Origin: an uncultured Clostridia bacterium
GTDB lineage: Bacteria; Bacillota; Clostridia; Christensenellales; Borkfalkiaceae
Direction of reading: 5' to 3'
Length of the DNA stretch: 5,795 nucleotides
NCBI GenBank assembly: GCA_937915565.1
Contig: CALDMH010000049.1
Span: 1-5,795 of the forward strand
In this document: positions 1-5,795 of the stretch, piece after piece
Layout: the number at the start of each line of letters is the position of its first letter
Position numbering within the stretch: the first letter of the stretch is position 1
Notes under the pieces: generated by a model
What the model was told of the DNA's origin: nothing
Seen by the model: the letters and a program-made list of their open reading frames with translations, nothing else
Databases searched by the model: none
Program-made: the position numbers and the translations under genes

Positions 1-587
1 AATGCGTCGGATATAAGTTTTTCAGGTTTTTCTTCTTTTTGCCGAGCGTAATAGCTCCCGTAATTTCGGTTACGATATTTATGGGCGTAGTTGAAAAATA
101 CGGCCCGTTGTGGGAGGTTATAAAGCTCGTTTTTAACGTTGAATACGAAGAATTTGCCACGAACCCCGCCACGGCGACGAATCTCATTTTAACTTACGTC
201 GCATTGTCGGGCTTTGGAATGAATTACCTTATAATGCTCGGCGCGATGAACCGGATTCCCGAAGAATATTTCGAGGCGGCGGCTTTGGACGGGTGCAGCC
301 CCGTGAGGGAATTTTTCAGCATAATTTCCCCTCTCGTATGGGAAACGTTGTCCACGCTTCTTATTTTGCATTTCACGCAGGTTTTTATGGCAAGCGGACC
401 TATATTGTATTTCACCGAAGGCGCGTATAACACGTTCACGATTTCCTTCTGGATATTCAACGAAGTCAGAGGCGACGCGTATAATTATTCATCGGCGGTG
501 GGGCTCTTTTTCACGCTCGTGGCATTGCCCATAGTGTTCGGCATAAGATTTTTAATGAACAAAATAAATCCGGAGGTGTCCTACTGA
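1..587 (+). CDS. Sugar ABC transporter permease, MalF/UgpA/LplB type (C-terminal part, start outside window)
   Basis: This is one of the two inner-membrane subunits of a CUT1-family carbohydrate importer (binding-protein-dependent transport, BPD_transp_1 fold). The reading frame is open from base 3, giving 194 visible residues, so the N-terminus is missing. The TTG at 39 is an internal leucine, not a start: the residues before it (KFFRFFFFLPSVIAPV) form the continuous FFR..FFLPSVI.PV segment typical of MalF-like permeases. The EAA loop that docks on the ATPase is clear at visible residues 87-110: E-A-A at 91-93, D96-G97, and P110 ending FSIISP. A cysteine follows DG where alanine is common. 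About four hydrophobic segments are visible, near residues 9-30, 60-80, 110-130 and 163-183. The stop (585-587) overlaps the next permease start by one base, which indicates translational coupling. The family is near certain from the EAA loop and the paired gene; the substrate is unknown. Confidence 0.93.
   Translation, partial: CVGYKFFRFFFFLPSVIAPVISVTIFMGVVEKYGPLWEVIKLVFNVEYEEFATNPATATNLILTYVALSGFGMNYLIMLGAMNRIPEEYFEAAALDGCSPVREFFSIISPLVWETLSTLLILHFTQVFMASGPILYFTEGAYNTFTISFWIFNEVRGDAYNYSSAVGLFFTLVALPIVFGIRFLMNKINPEVSY
572..576 (+). promoter_or_regulatory. Ribosome binding site of the MalG-type permease
   Basis: GGAGG lies within the last codons of the upstream permease, 10 bases before the ATG at 587. 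It fixes the start of the second permease and fits the TGATG stop/start overlap. Confidence 0.75.
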
Positions 588-1444
588 TGATTAAATCAAA
601 AAGACGTTTCCGCACGAATCCTTTAAGAATAATCGTTTTCGCTATATTTTGCGCTTACGCTTTAATAATCGCCGTACCGTATTTATGGGCGATAATATGC
701 TCGCTTAAAACCCGTTACGAATATAACGAAGCTCCGATTTTCGATTTGCCGAAAAAACTTATGTTCATAAACTATGTCAGCGCGTGGACGGAACTCGCCG
801 CGGAAGATACGAGCGTTTTAAGTATGCTTTTAAACAGCATATGGTATGCCGTCGGCAGAAGCGTTCTCGGGATTATGTTTTCGGCTATGGCGGCGTACGT
901 CGTCGCGAGGTACGATTTCCCCGGGAGAAGATTTGTTTACGGGTTCGCGCTCGTAACGATGATGCTTCCCGTTATGGGAACTATGGCGAGCGGACTTAAA
1001 TTCGCCCGCGCGATAGGCACTTACGATTCGCCTTTGTTCGTTATTTTAAACGCAACGACGTTAAGCGGAGGCTTCATTATTCTTTACAGCACGTTCAAAA
1101 CGCTCAGCTGGGGCTATGCCGAAGCCGCGTTTATAGACGGCGCGGGGCATTTCAGAACGTATTTTACCATTATGCTGCCGCAAGTAATCTCTCCGCTTTG
1201 CGCGTTGATTTTGTCGGAATTCATAGTGATGTGGACGGACGCGGACACGCCGCTTATTTTCTTCCCGCATATGCCGACGCTTGCTTACGGATTATACCTT
1301 TATCAGGACGTCGTTAAAAAGACCTTGCAATATCCCGTTTTTTATGCGGGGCTTATAACCTGTATGGTACCTACGCTCGTTTTGTACGCGATATTTCAAA
1401 AAAGTCTTATGGATATACAAATGGGCGGCGGGCTTAAAGGCTGA
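587..1444 (+). CDS. Sugar ABC transporter permease, MalG/UgpE/LplC type
   Basis: This is the second membrane subunit of the CUT1 importer and would pair with the upstream permease to form the translocation pore. It is 285 residues long, normal for the family. The basic N-terminus (KSKRRFR) precedes the first membrane segment (about 13-34). Further hydrophobic stretches lie near 78-104, 116-138, 149-170, 200-218 and 253-272, giving the usual six. The EAA loop is at 176-198: Y177-A-E-A-A, D184-G185-A186, and P198 after TIMLP. The C-terminus, ending in GGGLKG, resembles the short glycine-rich/lysine tail common in MalG-like proteins. The start at 587 is supported by GGAGG upstream and by the one-base overlap with the previous stop. 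No ATPase gene accompanies the pair in this window. Confidence 0.95.
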   Translation: MIKSKRRFRTNPLRIIVFAIFCAYALIIAVPYLWAIICSLKTRYEYNEAPIFDLPKKLMFINYVSAWTELAAEDTSVLSMLLNSIWYAVGRSVLGIMFSAMAAYVVARYDFPGRRFVYGFALVTMMLPVMGTMASGLKFARAIGTYDSPLFVILNATTLSGGFIILYSTFKTLSWGYAEAAFIDGAGHFRTYFTIMLPQVISPLCALILSEFIVMWTDADTPLIFFPHMPTLAYGLYLYQDVVKKTLQYPVFYAGLITCMVPTLVLYAIFQKSLMDIQMGGGLKG

Positions 1445-1461
1445 CGAAAGGTCGGAAAAAA

Positions 1462-1484
1462 TCGGCAAATATATGCGATGCCGA
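1462..1484 (+). repeat. Inverted repeat (6-bp stem, 11-base loop)
   Basis: TCGGCA (1462-1467) is complementary to TGCCGA (1479-1484), with an 11-base AT-rich loop. The stem is short and no T-run follows directly; the nearest is GTTTTA at 1495-1500. It could be a weak RNA stem, or an operator half-site pair 17 bases apart between stem starts. Confidence 0.35.
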
Positions 1485-1487
1485 ATC

Positions 1488-1529
1488 ACGGTTCGTTTTA
1501 TAGCAATCGCCGACGACGGCGAAAACCGT
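1488..1529 (+). repeat. Nested inverted repeat upstream of the binding-protein gene
   Basis: The inner stem is perfect: TCGCCG (1507-1512) pairs with CGGCGA (1517-1522) around the four-base loop ACGA. An outer pair, ACGGTT (1488-1493) and AACCGT (1524-1529), encloses it, with a 13-base bulge on the left side and one base on the right. The RNA would form a compact stem-loop about 50-75 bases before the binding-protein start. The following bases are A-rich rather than T-rich, so it is not a standard intrinsic terminator on the + strand. A role in mRNA stability or processing is inference only. Confidence 0.4.
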
Positions 1530-1569
1530 TCGCGGCTTGAAAAATAAAAAAGTAAACAAAAATCATAAT

Positions 1570-1575
1570 AAGGAG
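1570..1575 (+). promoter_or_regulatory. Ribosome binding site of the sugar-binding lipoprotein
   Basis: AAGGAG with a seven-base spacer to the ATG at 1583. It selects this start over an overlapping short frame in another register. Confidence 0.8.
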
Positions 1576-1582
1576 AAAAATT

Positions 1583-3214
1583 ATGAAAAAAGTCTTATCG
1601 GCAATCTTATCGGTTGTTATGGGAGTCGGGCTTTTGGCTTCCTGCGGTTCCGGCGAGAGCCACGGCGGCGACGGCGAAAAGAATTATTCGTCCCGCCCGA
1701 TTCAGTTCGAGTTCAGTTACTATAAAGGCGGCTACGGCTCGGATTATTTAAAAGCGGTCACCGAAGATTATATGGACAACGTCGCAACCGACGTTTACGT
1801 TAAACTTCGCGCAAGTTCCAGCAACGTCACCGCAAAAGCGAATATTTCCTCGGGCGTAGGCGCGAGCGACCTTCATCAAATCGAATACGGAATGTTCGAT
1901 ATGGCTTCGAGTTTGGAGGATATTTCCGACGTTTACGAAATGACCGTTTACGGCGAAGACGTGAAGGTAAAGGATAAAATCAGACCCGAAATGCTTGATT
2001 TTTACAAAGAAAACGGCAAGTATTATCAGTTTGATTTCAATAAAAAATCGGGATGGAACTGGGTTTATAACGATTCCGTTCTGAGAGCCGCACTCGGCGA
2101 GGACTACGTTTTGCCGAGAACGACCGACGAGTTTTTTAAAATGGGCGACGAACTTTACGGTAAAGGCGTTTATTTAACCGCGGGCGCGCTTAAAGACACG
2201 CAGGGCGGCGAATATCTTCAATACGTTTTCAGCGGGTGGTTCGCGCAGATGCTCGGCGCGGAAACCAACGAAAAATATTTCAACGGTTACACTAAAAACG
2301 CCGACGGCGAATGGGTTTTCTGCAAAGACAATCCGCAGATGATAACCGACAACAAGGCTTCCGTGGAAGCGGTTTACGCCGTTGCCGAGAAGCTTTTGAA
2401 AAGACAGGCTTCGGGGCAGTATTTGCATAAAGAAAGTTCTTCGTTCGAGTATAAAGATTTGGATAAGGTCTTTTACGGCGGAAAATTCAACCGCCAGACG
2501 GTGGCGAGATTTGCTTTTGCATATATCGGCGAATGGCTCGAACGCGAGGTTACCGAATTTTTCGAGGACGGCTCGCTCACGGAAAAAGAGCAGGGAATAA
2601 AAGCTATGAAGCTTCCCGTTATAAGCGCGATAATAAGCCGCACCCCCACGATTAACGACGACGAAACTTTATCGAAGGTCGTCGATTACGTCGACGGAAA
2701 CGCTTCGGCGTTGCCCGAGGGCGTCAGCGAAGCCGACGTTGCCGTTATAAGAGAAGCGAGAAATATGGTCGTTAAAAATATCTGTAACCAGCTCGTAATT
2801 CCCAAATCCGCAAAAAATAAGGACGCTATCAAAAACTTCATTGCGTACCTTTGTTCCGAGCGCGCTCAAAAAATCGCGGCGAAGTCCGCTTCCGGCACGG
2901 CTATGCTTCCTTACGGCTACACCCCTGTCGACGCCGATATGGGCTTCACGATTTCCGATTATATCAAGAGCGTTGCGAAGATTTCGGACGTAAACACGAT
3001 GGTATCCGTCGATTCGGCGCATCTTAATTCTCCGCTCGTTCAGGTTTCTTATCTCACTTGGTATTACGATAAGAAGAACCCCTCGAAGAGCATAGCGAAG
3101 GATATTTACGGCGGCTCTTACACGCCCGTTTCGGAGATTTACGAGAGCACTTACGATAATTTCAATCGCAGTTGGGCTAATTATATCAAGGCTTACGAGG
3201 AAAAAGTTAAATAA
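1583..3214 (+). CDS. Extracellular sugar-binding lipoprotein (family 1 solute-binding protein)
   Basis: This is the substrate-capture subunit of the adjacent ABC importer, expected to be anchored to the outer face of the cytoplasmic membrane by a lipid. The signal peptide has a KK start, a hydrophobic core at 4-18 and a classic lipobox LLAS-C with the modified cysteine at 21, followed by a Gly/Ser/Glu-rich linker to about residue 38. The mature part shows family traits: FSYYKGGYGSDYLK (44-57) near the first beta strand; KYYQFDF then W158-N-W-V-Y-N-D-S (146-165), a hinge-region pattern; GEWLEREV (316-323); and NQLVIPKSAKNKDAIKNFIAYL (402-423), the late VIPK..KN...A..F..YL signature of SBP_bac_1 proteins. 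At 543 residues it is longer than the common 400-450, as in LplA-like and large-glycan binding proteins. The ligand is not readable. It follows the permeases rather than preceding them. I infer, but cannot prove, that it feeds this permease pair. Confidence 0.92.
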   Translation: MKKVLSAILSVVMGVGLLASCGSGESHGGDGEKNYSSRPIQFEFSYYKGGYGSDYLKAVTEDYMDNVATDVYVKLRASSSNVTAKANISSGVGASDLHQIEYGMFDMASSLEDISDVYEMTVYGEDVKVKDKIRPEMLDFYKENGKYYQFDFNKKSGWNWVYNDSVLRAALGEDYVLPRTTDEFFKMGDELYGKGVYLTAGALKDTQGGEYLQYVFSGWFAQMLGAETNEKYFNGYTKNADGEWVFCKDNPQMITDNKASVEAVYAVAEKLLKRQASGQYLHKESSSFEYKDLDKVFYGGKFNRQTVARFAFAYIGEWLEREVTEFFEDGSLTEKEQGIKAMKLPVISAIISRTPTINDDETLSKVVDYVDGNASALPEGVSEADVAVIREARNMVVKNICNQLVIPKSAKNKDAIKNFIAYLCSERAQKIAAKSASGTAMLPYGYTPVDADMGFTISDYIKSVAKISDVNTMVSVDSAHLNSPLVQVSYLTWYYDKKNPSKSIAKDIYGGSYTPVSEIYESTYDNFNRSWANYIKAYEEKVK

Positions 3215-3243
3215 AACCCGTTGCGCATATTATGCAAAAAAAT

Positions 3244-3251
3244 AAGGGAGG
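3244..3251 (+). promoter_or_regulatory. Ribosome binding site of the large surface lipoprotein
   Basis: AAGGGAGG sits seven bases before the ATG at 3259. It is a strong Shine-Dalgarno site that fixes the start. The 44-base gap before this gene otherwise holds only a small imperfect palindrome (about 3221-3237) and no terminator-like T-run, so cotranscription with the binding protein is likely. Confidence 0.8.
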
Positions 3252-3258
3252 AAAATTT

Positions 3259-5795
3259 ATGAGCAAAAAAAGTTCAAAGCTTTCAAAAATCATTATCGCC
3301 GTTTTATGCGTAACGGCAACGATTTTCGCGTCGCTCGCTTTCGTTTCGTGCGGCAAAAAACCCAAGCCTTCGTCCGAGGGCAAAAAGTTTGAAGAGGGTT
3401 ATAAAATCGTTCTCGACGAGCCGCTCGATAACGGCGCGGAGTTCGATTACGCGGCGGAAATTTCTTTGCCGAGCGCGGTCGTTAAAGACAAAAACGATGA
3501 AATCGCGTCTTACGAAATCGAGTATAGAGTTACCGATTCCGATAATAAAACCGTGTCGAGCGAGTATAGTTCGTTCGCGCTTAAACCCGGCGAATACACA
3601 ATCACTTATTATTATAACGATAAGTTAAGCCTTACGATAAAATTTAAAGTCGTGGACAAAATCGCTCCGGTGATTTCTTTCAGAAACGTGCCTAACGATT
3701 TGTTCGTCGGTATAGACGAAAACGGATTTTTGCCAAGCGTAGACATCGAGGACGCTTCCGAGGTGGAAACCGTGGTTAAACTCGAATTTGCGGCGTTCGG
3801 CGGTGAAAAACACGAAGTGGAATATTCTAAAATGGGCGATAGTTTCGCCGTTACCGAATCCGGCGTGTTCACGTTTACCGTTAAAGCCACCGACGCAAGC
3901 GGCAACGAAGCCGAAGAGAGCGTAAGTTGGCTTGCCAAAGACCCGAACTGGACGGATTCCGCCCTTGAAGACGGTTATTATTCCGATTTCGGCGAAGAGG
4001 CTTATCTCAACACCGTAAAGGCGGGCGACGTAAACAAATACTGGACGACTTCGGATTACACGCAGGAGTGGCTCGATAATTTCGGCGGCGCAAACGGCGT
4101 TATAAAACTCGGGCTTTCCTTCACCGACACGCAAAACACCTCCGTTGCGGTAAGGCTCTCCAAGCCTATCAAATGGAGCGAATTGAAAGGAAAATACATT
4201 CTTGCAAGGGTTTTCGTCGAGGGCGACGGGCTTGAAAATTACTTCGGCTTTGCGGGCAATCAAAAAATTCAGTTTGAAACCGAATTGTCCGCCGCAACCG
4301 AGAAAAAATCGCCGCTCGTAACCGGAAAATGGACCACTTACGCTCTCGATTACGAAAGAGCGAAGGCCCTTAAAATGTACAGCGACGAAAACGACGATAA
4401 GGACAATCCTTCGTCCGATATAAAGCAAATTCAGTTCTGCTTCACGAGGAGCGACAGAACTCTTGCGAGAATGTATCTTTATATCGACGGAATTTCCGTT
4501 GCCGAAAAGTTGCCTTCCGCAAAAAACGTTAAAATAGAGAACGGGGTTTTAAGCTGGGCGGCGGTTGAAAACGCAAGCGGTTACCTCGTGAACGTAAACG
4601 GCAACGAAACCGTAACCAAGGATACGCAATTTGTGGTTAGCGGCGTTAAGGGTTACGCCTTCGTAACCGCGCTCGGCAACGAGAAAACTTACGTCGATTC
4701 CGATAAATCGCTTGCCGTATTCGGGCTTTCCGCAAAGGACGGCGAGTACGCTTCTTTCAACGATTCTCTTTACGAATATCTCGTAAGCGACGAAGTGAAC
4801 GTCGGAAGCGAAACTTCGGGATATAAGCCAGCAAGTTTGAGCGTGAAGTATGACGAAATCAACCGAAAACTTACCGCGATAGTCGGCAAAGGCGGTTGGG
4901 GAGTTTGCACGGCCGTTGCGCTTCGATTCCCGCAAACTGTCGACGTTTCTGCCGTTAAAACGGTTTCCATAGGCGTGACGATAGACTTGCCGGCGGGTAT
5001 GAACGACGAAATAGCCGTTTACGATTACGAATACACTGCGCAACTCGGTAAAATCGTCGTTGAAAACGGCGTTGCACGTTATTTTATAGACGTAACGGAA
5101 TTAACCGAACTCAGCGGCTTCCAGTTCGTTTACGTGAATAAAGTAGACGATAAATTGCAGGATATGGGCGACAATAAGCTTACGTTCACGTTTGAAAACG
5201 TCGCGCCCGTCAACGTGCTTTCCGTTCCCGTTATCACCGTTGACGACCAAAACGGGCTCGTTAGTTGGGAAGCGGTTGAAAATGCCGAAAGATATAAGGT
5301 TATCGTAAACGGAGAAGAGCATTACACGGACGGAACGTCGTATAATCTTCCCGAGGGAAGCGGAACGGTTAAGGTAATAGCCGTCGGCGACGGCGAGAGG
5401 TATTTCGATTCCGAAGAAGCGTTTGCGATTTTCGGCCTTAAAGCAAAGGACGGCGAATACGCTTCGTTCGACACCGAGCTTTACGATTATCTCGTAACGG
5501 GCAACGTGAAACTCGGAGACGAAACCGAAGGATATATTCCCGCTTCCGTGGTCAACACGTTTGAAAACGGCAGGTTCACAACCGTCGTAAGTAAGGGCGC
5601 GTGGGGAGTTTGCACGGCCGTGGCTGTGAGATTCCCGAATAAAATAAACTTAAAAGGCGTCAATCGTCTGGTTCTCGGAATGAGCGTGACTATCGATAGC
5701 GAAATTCAAAGCCTTCGCGTATGGACGCTCGAACACCCTGCGAGCCTCGGCGAAATAACCGTCGAAAAGGGCAAAACCCGTTACGTTCTCGATAT
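3259..5795 (+). CDS. Large multidomain surface lipoprotein with Ig-like, FN3-like and repeated beta-sandwich modules (3' end outside window)
   Basis: One uninterrupted frame runs from ATG 3259 to the window edge (845 full codons, no stop), so the C-terminus is unknown. The N-terminus is a lipoprotein signal: lysine-rich residues 3-10, hydrophobic core at 11-29, lipobox FVS-C with the cysteine at 31, then a Lys/Pro/Ser linker. Domain order, by eye: Ig-like domain about 45-133 (ending KPGEYTITYYYND...FKVVD); second Ig/HYR-like domain about 134-224 (FTVKATDASGNEAEE); beta-sandwich resembling a carbohydrate-binding module, about 236-414 (ending LYIDGISVAE); FN3-like 419-488 plus beta-sandwich 489-655; and a second copy of that pair from 656 onward. 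No catalytic domain is visible. Placement directly after a sugar-binding lipoprotein suggests a surface glycan-binding or adhesion role for the same uptake system. That role is inference from fold patterns and neighbourhood; no named family was recognised for the repeat. Confidence 0.88.
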   Translation, partial: MSKKSSKLSKIIIAVLCVTATIFASLAFVSCGKKPKPSSEGKKFEEGYKIVLDEPLDNGAEFDYAAEISLPSAVVKDKNDEIASYEIEYRVTDSDNKTVSSEYSSFALKPGEYTITYYYNDKLSLTIKFKVVDKIAPVISFRNVPNDLFVGIDENGFLPSVDIEDASEVETVVKLEFAAFGGEKHEVEYSKMGDSFAVTESGVFTFTVKATDASGNEAEESVSWLAKDPNWTDSALEDGYYSDFGEEAYLNTVKAGDVNKYWTTSDYTQEWLDNFGGANGVIKLGLSFTDTQNTSVAVRLSKPIKWSELKGKYILARVFVEGDGLENYFGFAGNQKIQFETELSAATEKKSPLVTGKWTTYALDYERAKALKMYSDENDDKDNPSSDIKQIQFCFTRSDRTLARMYLYIDGISVAEKLPSAKNVKIENGVLSWAAVENASGYLVNVNGNETVTKDTQFVVSGVKGYAFVTALGNEKTYVDSDKSLAVFGLSAKDGEYASFNDSLYEYLVSDEVNVGSETSGYKPASLSVKYDEINRKLTAIVGKGGWGVCTAVALRFPQTVDVSAVKTVSIGVTIDLPAGMNDEIAVYDYEYTAQLGKIVVENGVARYFIDVTELTELSGFQFVYVNKVDDKLQDMGDNKLTFTFENVAPVNVLSVPVITVDDQNGLVSWEAVENAERYKVIVNGEEHYTDGTSYNLPEGSGTVKVIAVGDGERYFDSEEAFAIFGLKAKDGEYASFDTELYDYLVTGNVKLGDETEGYIPASVVNTFENGRFTTVVSKGAWGVCTAVAVRFPNKINLKGVNRLVLGMSVTIDSEIQSLRVWTLEHPASLGEITVEKGKTRYVLD
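3391..3930 (+). other. Two Ig-like domains of the large lipoprotein (residues ~45-224)
   Basis: Residues 45-133 alternate short hydrophobic strands and end in KPGEYTITYYYND followed by an IKFKVVDK strand, the closing pattern of bacterial Ig-like domains. The next domain opens with IAPVISF, typical of the start of a second Ig/HYR repeat, and closes with VFTFTVKATDASGNEAEE, the F.F.V.A.D.SGN.A pattern. Such pairs usually act as stalks that hold binding modules away from the cell surface. Borders are approximate. Confidence 0.6.
3964..4500 (+). other. Carbohydrate-binding-like beta-sandwich, divergent first copy (residues ~236-414)
   Basis: The strand pattern and the end LYIDGISVAE resemble galactose-binding-like/CBM jelly rolls, where a final Y.D.I.V strand closes the fold. 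It also matches the later repeats at low identity: SVAVRLSKPIKWSELKGKYI here corresponds to TAVAVRFPNKINLKGVNRLV in the last copy, TGKWTTYALDYE corresponds to ENGVARYFIDVT, and KQIQFCF corresponds to GFQFVYV. I therefore read it as a diverged third member of the same module, lacking the KDGEYASF and WGVCTAVA motifs. The FN3-like linker is absent before it. Confidence 0.5.
4513..5223 (+). repeat. Tandem protein repeat, copy 1 (residues 419-655)
   Basis: This 237-residue unit has two parts. First is an FN3-like half: GVLSWAAVENASGYLVNVNG, with W433, matching the common SW..V..A..Y.V.VNG pattern. Second is a beta-sandwich half with KDGEYASF (493-500), ETSGYKPAS (518-526), WGVCTAVALRFP (547-558) and LGKIVVENGVARYFIDV (596-612). 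Copy 2 follows directly. Offsets between equivalent residues are 237 at W433/W670 and at D494/D731, 235 at W547/W782 and 234 at D611/D845, so only small indels separate the copies. Confidence 0.85.
5224..5795 (+). repeat. Tandem protein repeat, copy 2 (residues 656 onward, cut by window end)
   Basis: This is the second copy of the FN3-like plus beta-sandwich unit: GLVSWEAVENAERYKVIVNG (W670), KDGEYASF (730-737), ETEGYIPAS (755-763), WGVCTAVAVRFP (782-793) and LGEITVEKGKTRYVLD (830-845). Over the 34 residues starting at KDGEYASF, 22 are identical to copy 1, and across the WGVC segment 11 of 13 are. At the DNA level 20 bases are identical at 4897-4916 and 5602-5621, and 14 bases at 4732-4745 and 5443-5456. 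The window ends about 44 residues before the expected end of this copy. Confidence 0.85.

Larger units (their letters stand above)
1445..1582 (+). other. Gap between permease and binding-protein genes
   Basis: This 138-base non-coding stretch sits between the MalG-type permease and the binding lipoprotein. It holds the two inverted repeats listed separately, then an A-rich segment (about 1538-1570) leading into the ribosome binding site. Neither hairpin is followed by a proper T-run, so I do not call a terminator. I see no well-spaced -35/-10 pair. The most likely reading is that the operon continues through the gap, perhaps with RNA processing or stabilisation ahead of the binding-protein message. 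Confidence 0.5.

Noticed and set aside
39..41. TTG as the start of the first permease
   Set aside because: The frame is open upstream to base 3, the residues before it continue a conserved permease segment, and no ribosome binding site precedes it. The gene is cut by the window edge.
1537..1569. TTGAAA (1537) and CATAAT (1564) as a promoter for the binding-protein gene
   Set aside because: The spacer is 21 bases, and the -10-like box abuts the ribosome binding site, so transcription would begin within or after it. It is more likely chance in an A-rich leader.
1537..1725. 62-codon forward frame overlapping the binding-protein start
   Set aside because: It starts in the A-rich leader without a ribosome binding site and runs out of frame into the signal-peptide region of the well-supported lipoprotein.
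3221..3237. Small palindrome after the binding-protein stop as an intrinsic terminator
   Set aside because: The stem is imperfect and AT-rich and is followed by an A-run, not a T-run, on the + strand. It does not look like a terminator in either direction.
3389..3628. 79-codon forward frame rich in Ser, Arg and Lys
   Set aside because: It lies fully inside the large lipoprotein in another frame, has low-complexity composition and lacks a convincing ribosome binding site.
3625..4428. Long reverse-strand open frame (267 codons), with other reverse frames at 4549-5043 and 5101-5322
   Set aside because: All lie opposite the large lipoprotein, whose forward frame has a strong ribosome binding site, a lipoprotein signal and internal protein repeats. 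The reverse products show no recognisable domain and no Shine-Dalgarno site that I could find. They are shadows of the codon usage.

Overview
The window looks like part of a carbohydrate-uptake locus from a low-to-moderate GC Gram-positive anaerobe, probably a gut-type member of the Bacillota (Clostridia, possibly a Christensenellales-like lineage). The evidence is strong purine-rich Shine-Dalgarno sites, lipobox-anchored solute-binding and surface lipoproteins, and a CUT1-type sugar ABC transporter that lacks its own ATPase in view. The lineage call is low confidence because no rRNA or marker gene is present.

Layout, all on the + strand: (1) 1-587, the C-terminal 194 residues of a MalF/UgpA/LplB-type permease whose start lies outside the window; (2) 587-1444, a complete MalG/UgpE-type permease that overlaps the previous stop by one base; (3) 1445-1582, a 138-base gap with two inverted repeats but no convincing promoter or terminator; (4) 1583-3214, a complete 543-residue sugar-binding lipoprotein; (5) 3215-3258, a short gap with a strong ribosome binding site; (6) 3259 to the window end, at least 845 codons of a large multidomain surface lipoprotein that is still open at base 5795. 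This last gene fills almost half the window and is easy to miss because its stop is not present. Every long reverse-strand frame beneath it is a shadow.

The genes make sense together. The big lipoprotein (signal peptide, two Ig-like domains, then three beta-sandwich modules, the last two joined to FN3-like linkers in a ~236-residue tandem repeat) would sit on the cell surface and could hold glycan. The binding lipoprotein would capture released oligosaccharide, and the two permeases would import it, presumably powered by a shared MsmK/UgpC-type ATPase encoded elsewhere. The substrate cannot be read from the sequence. The most interesting item is the repeat module of the large lipoprotein (KDGEYASF ... 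WGVCTAVA.RFP), which I do not recognise as a named family.
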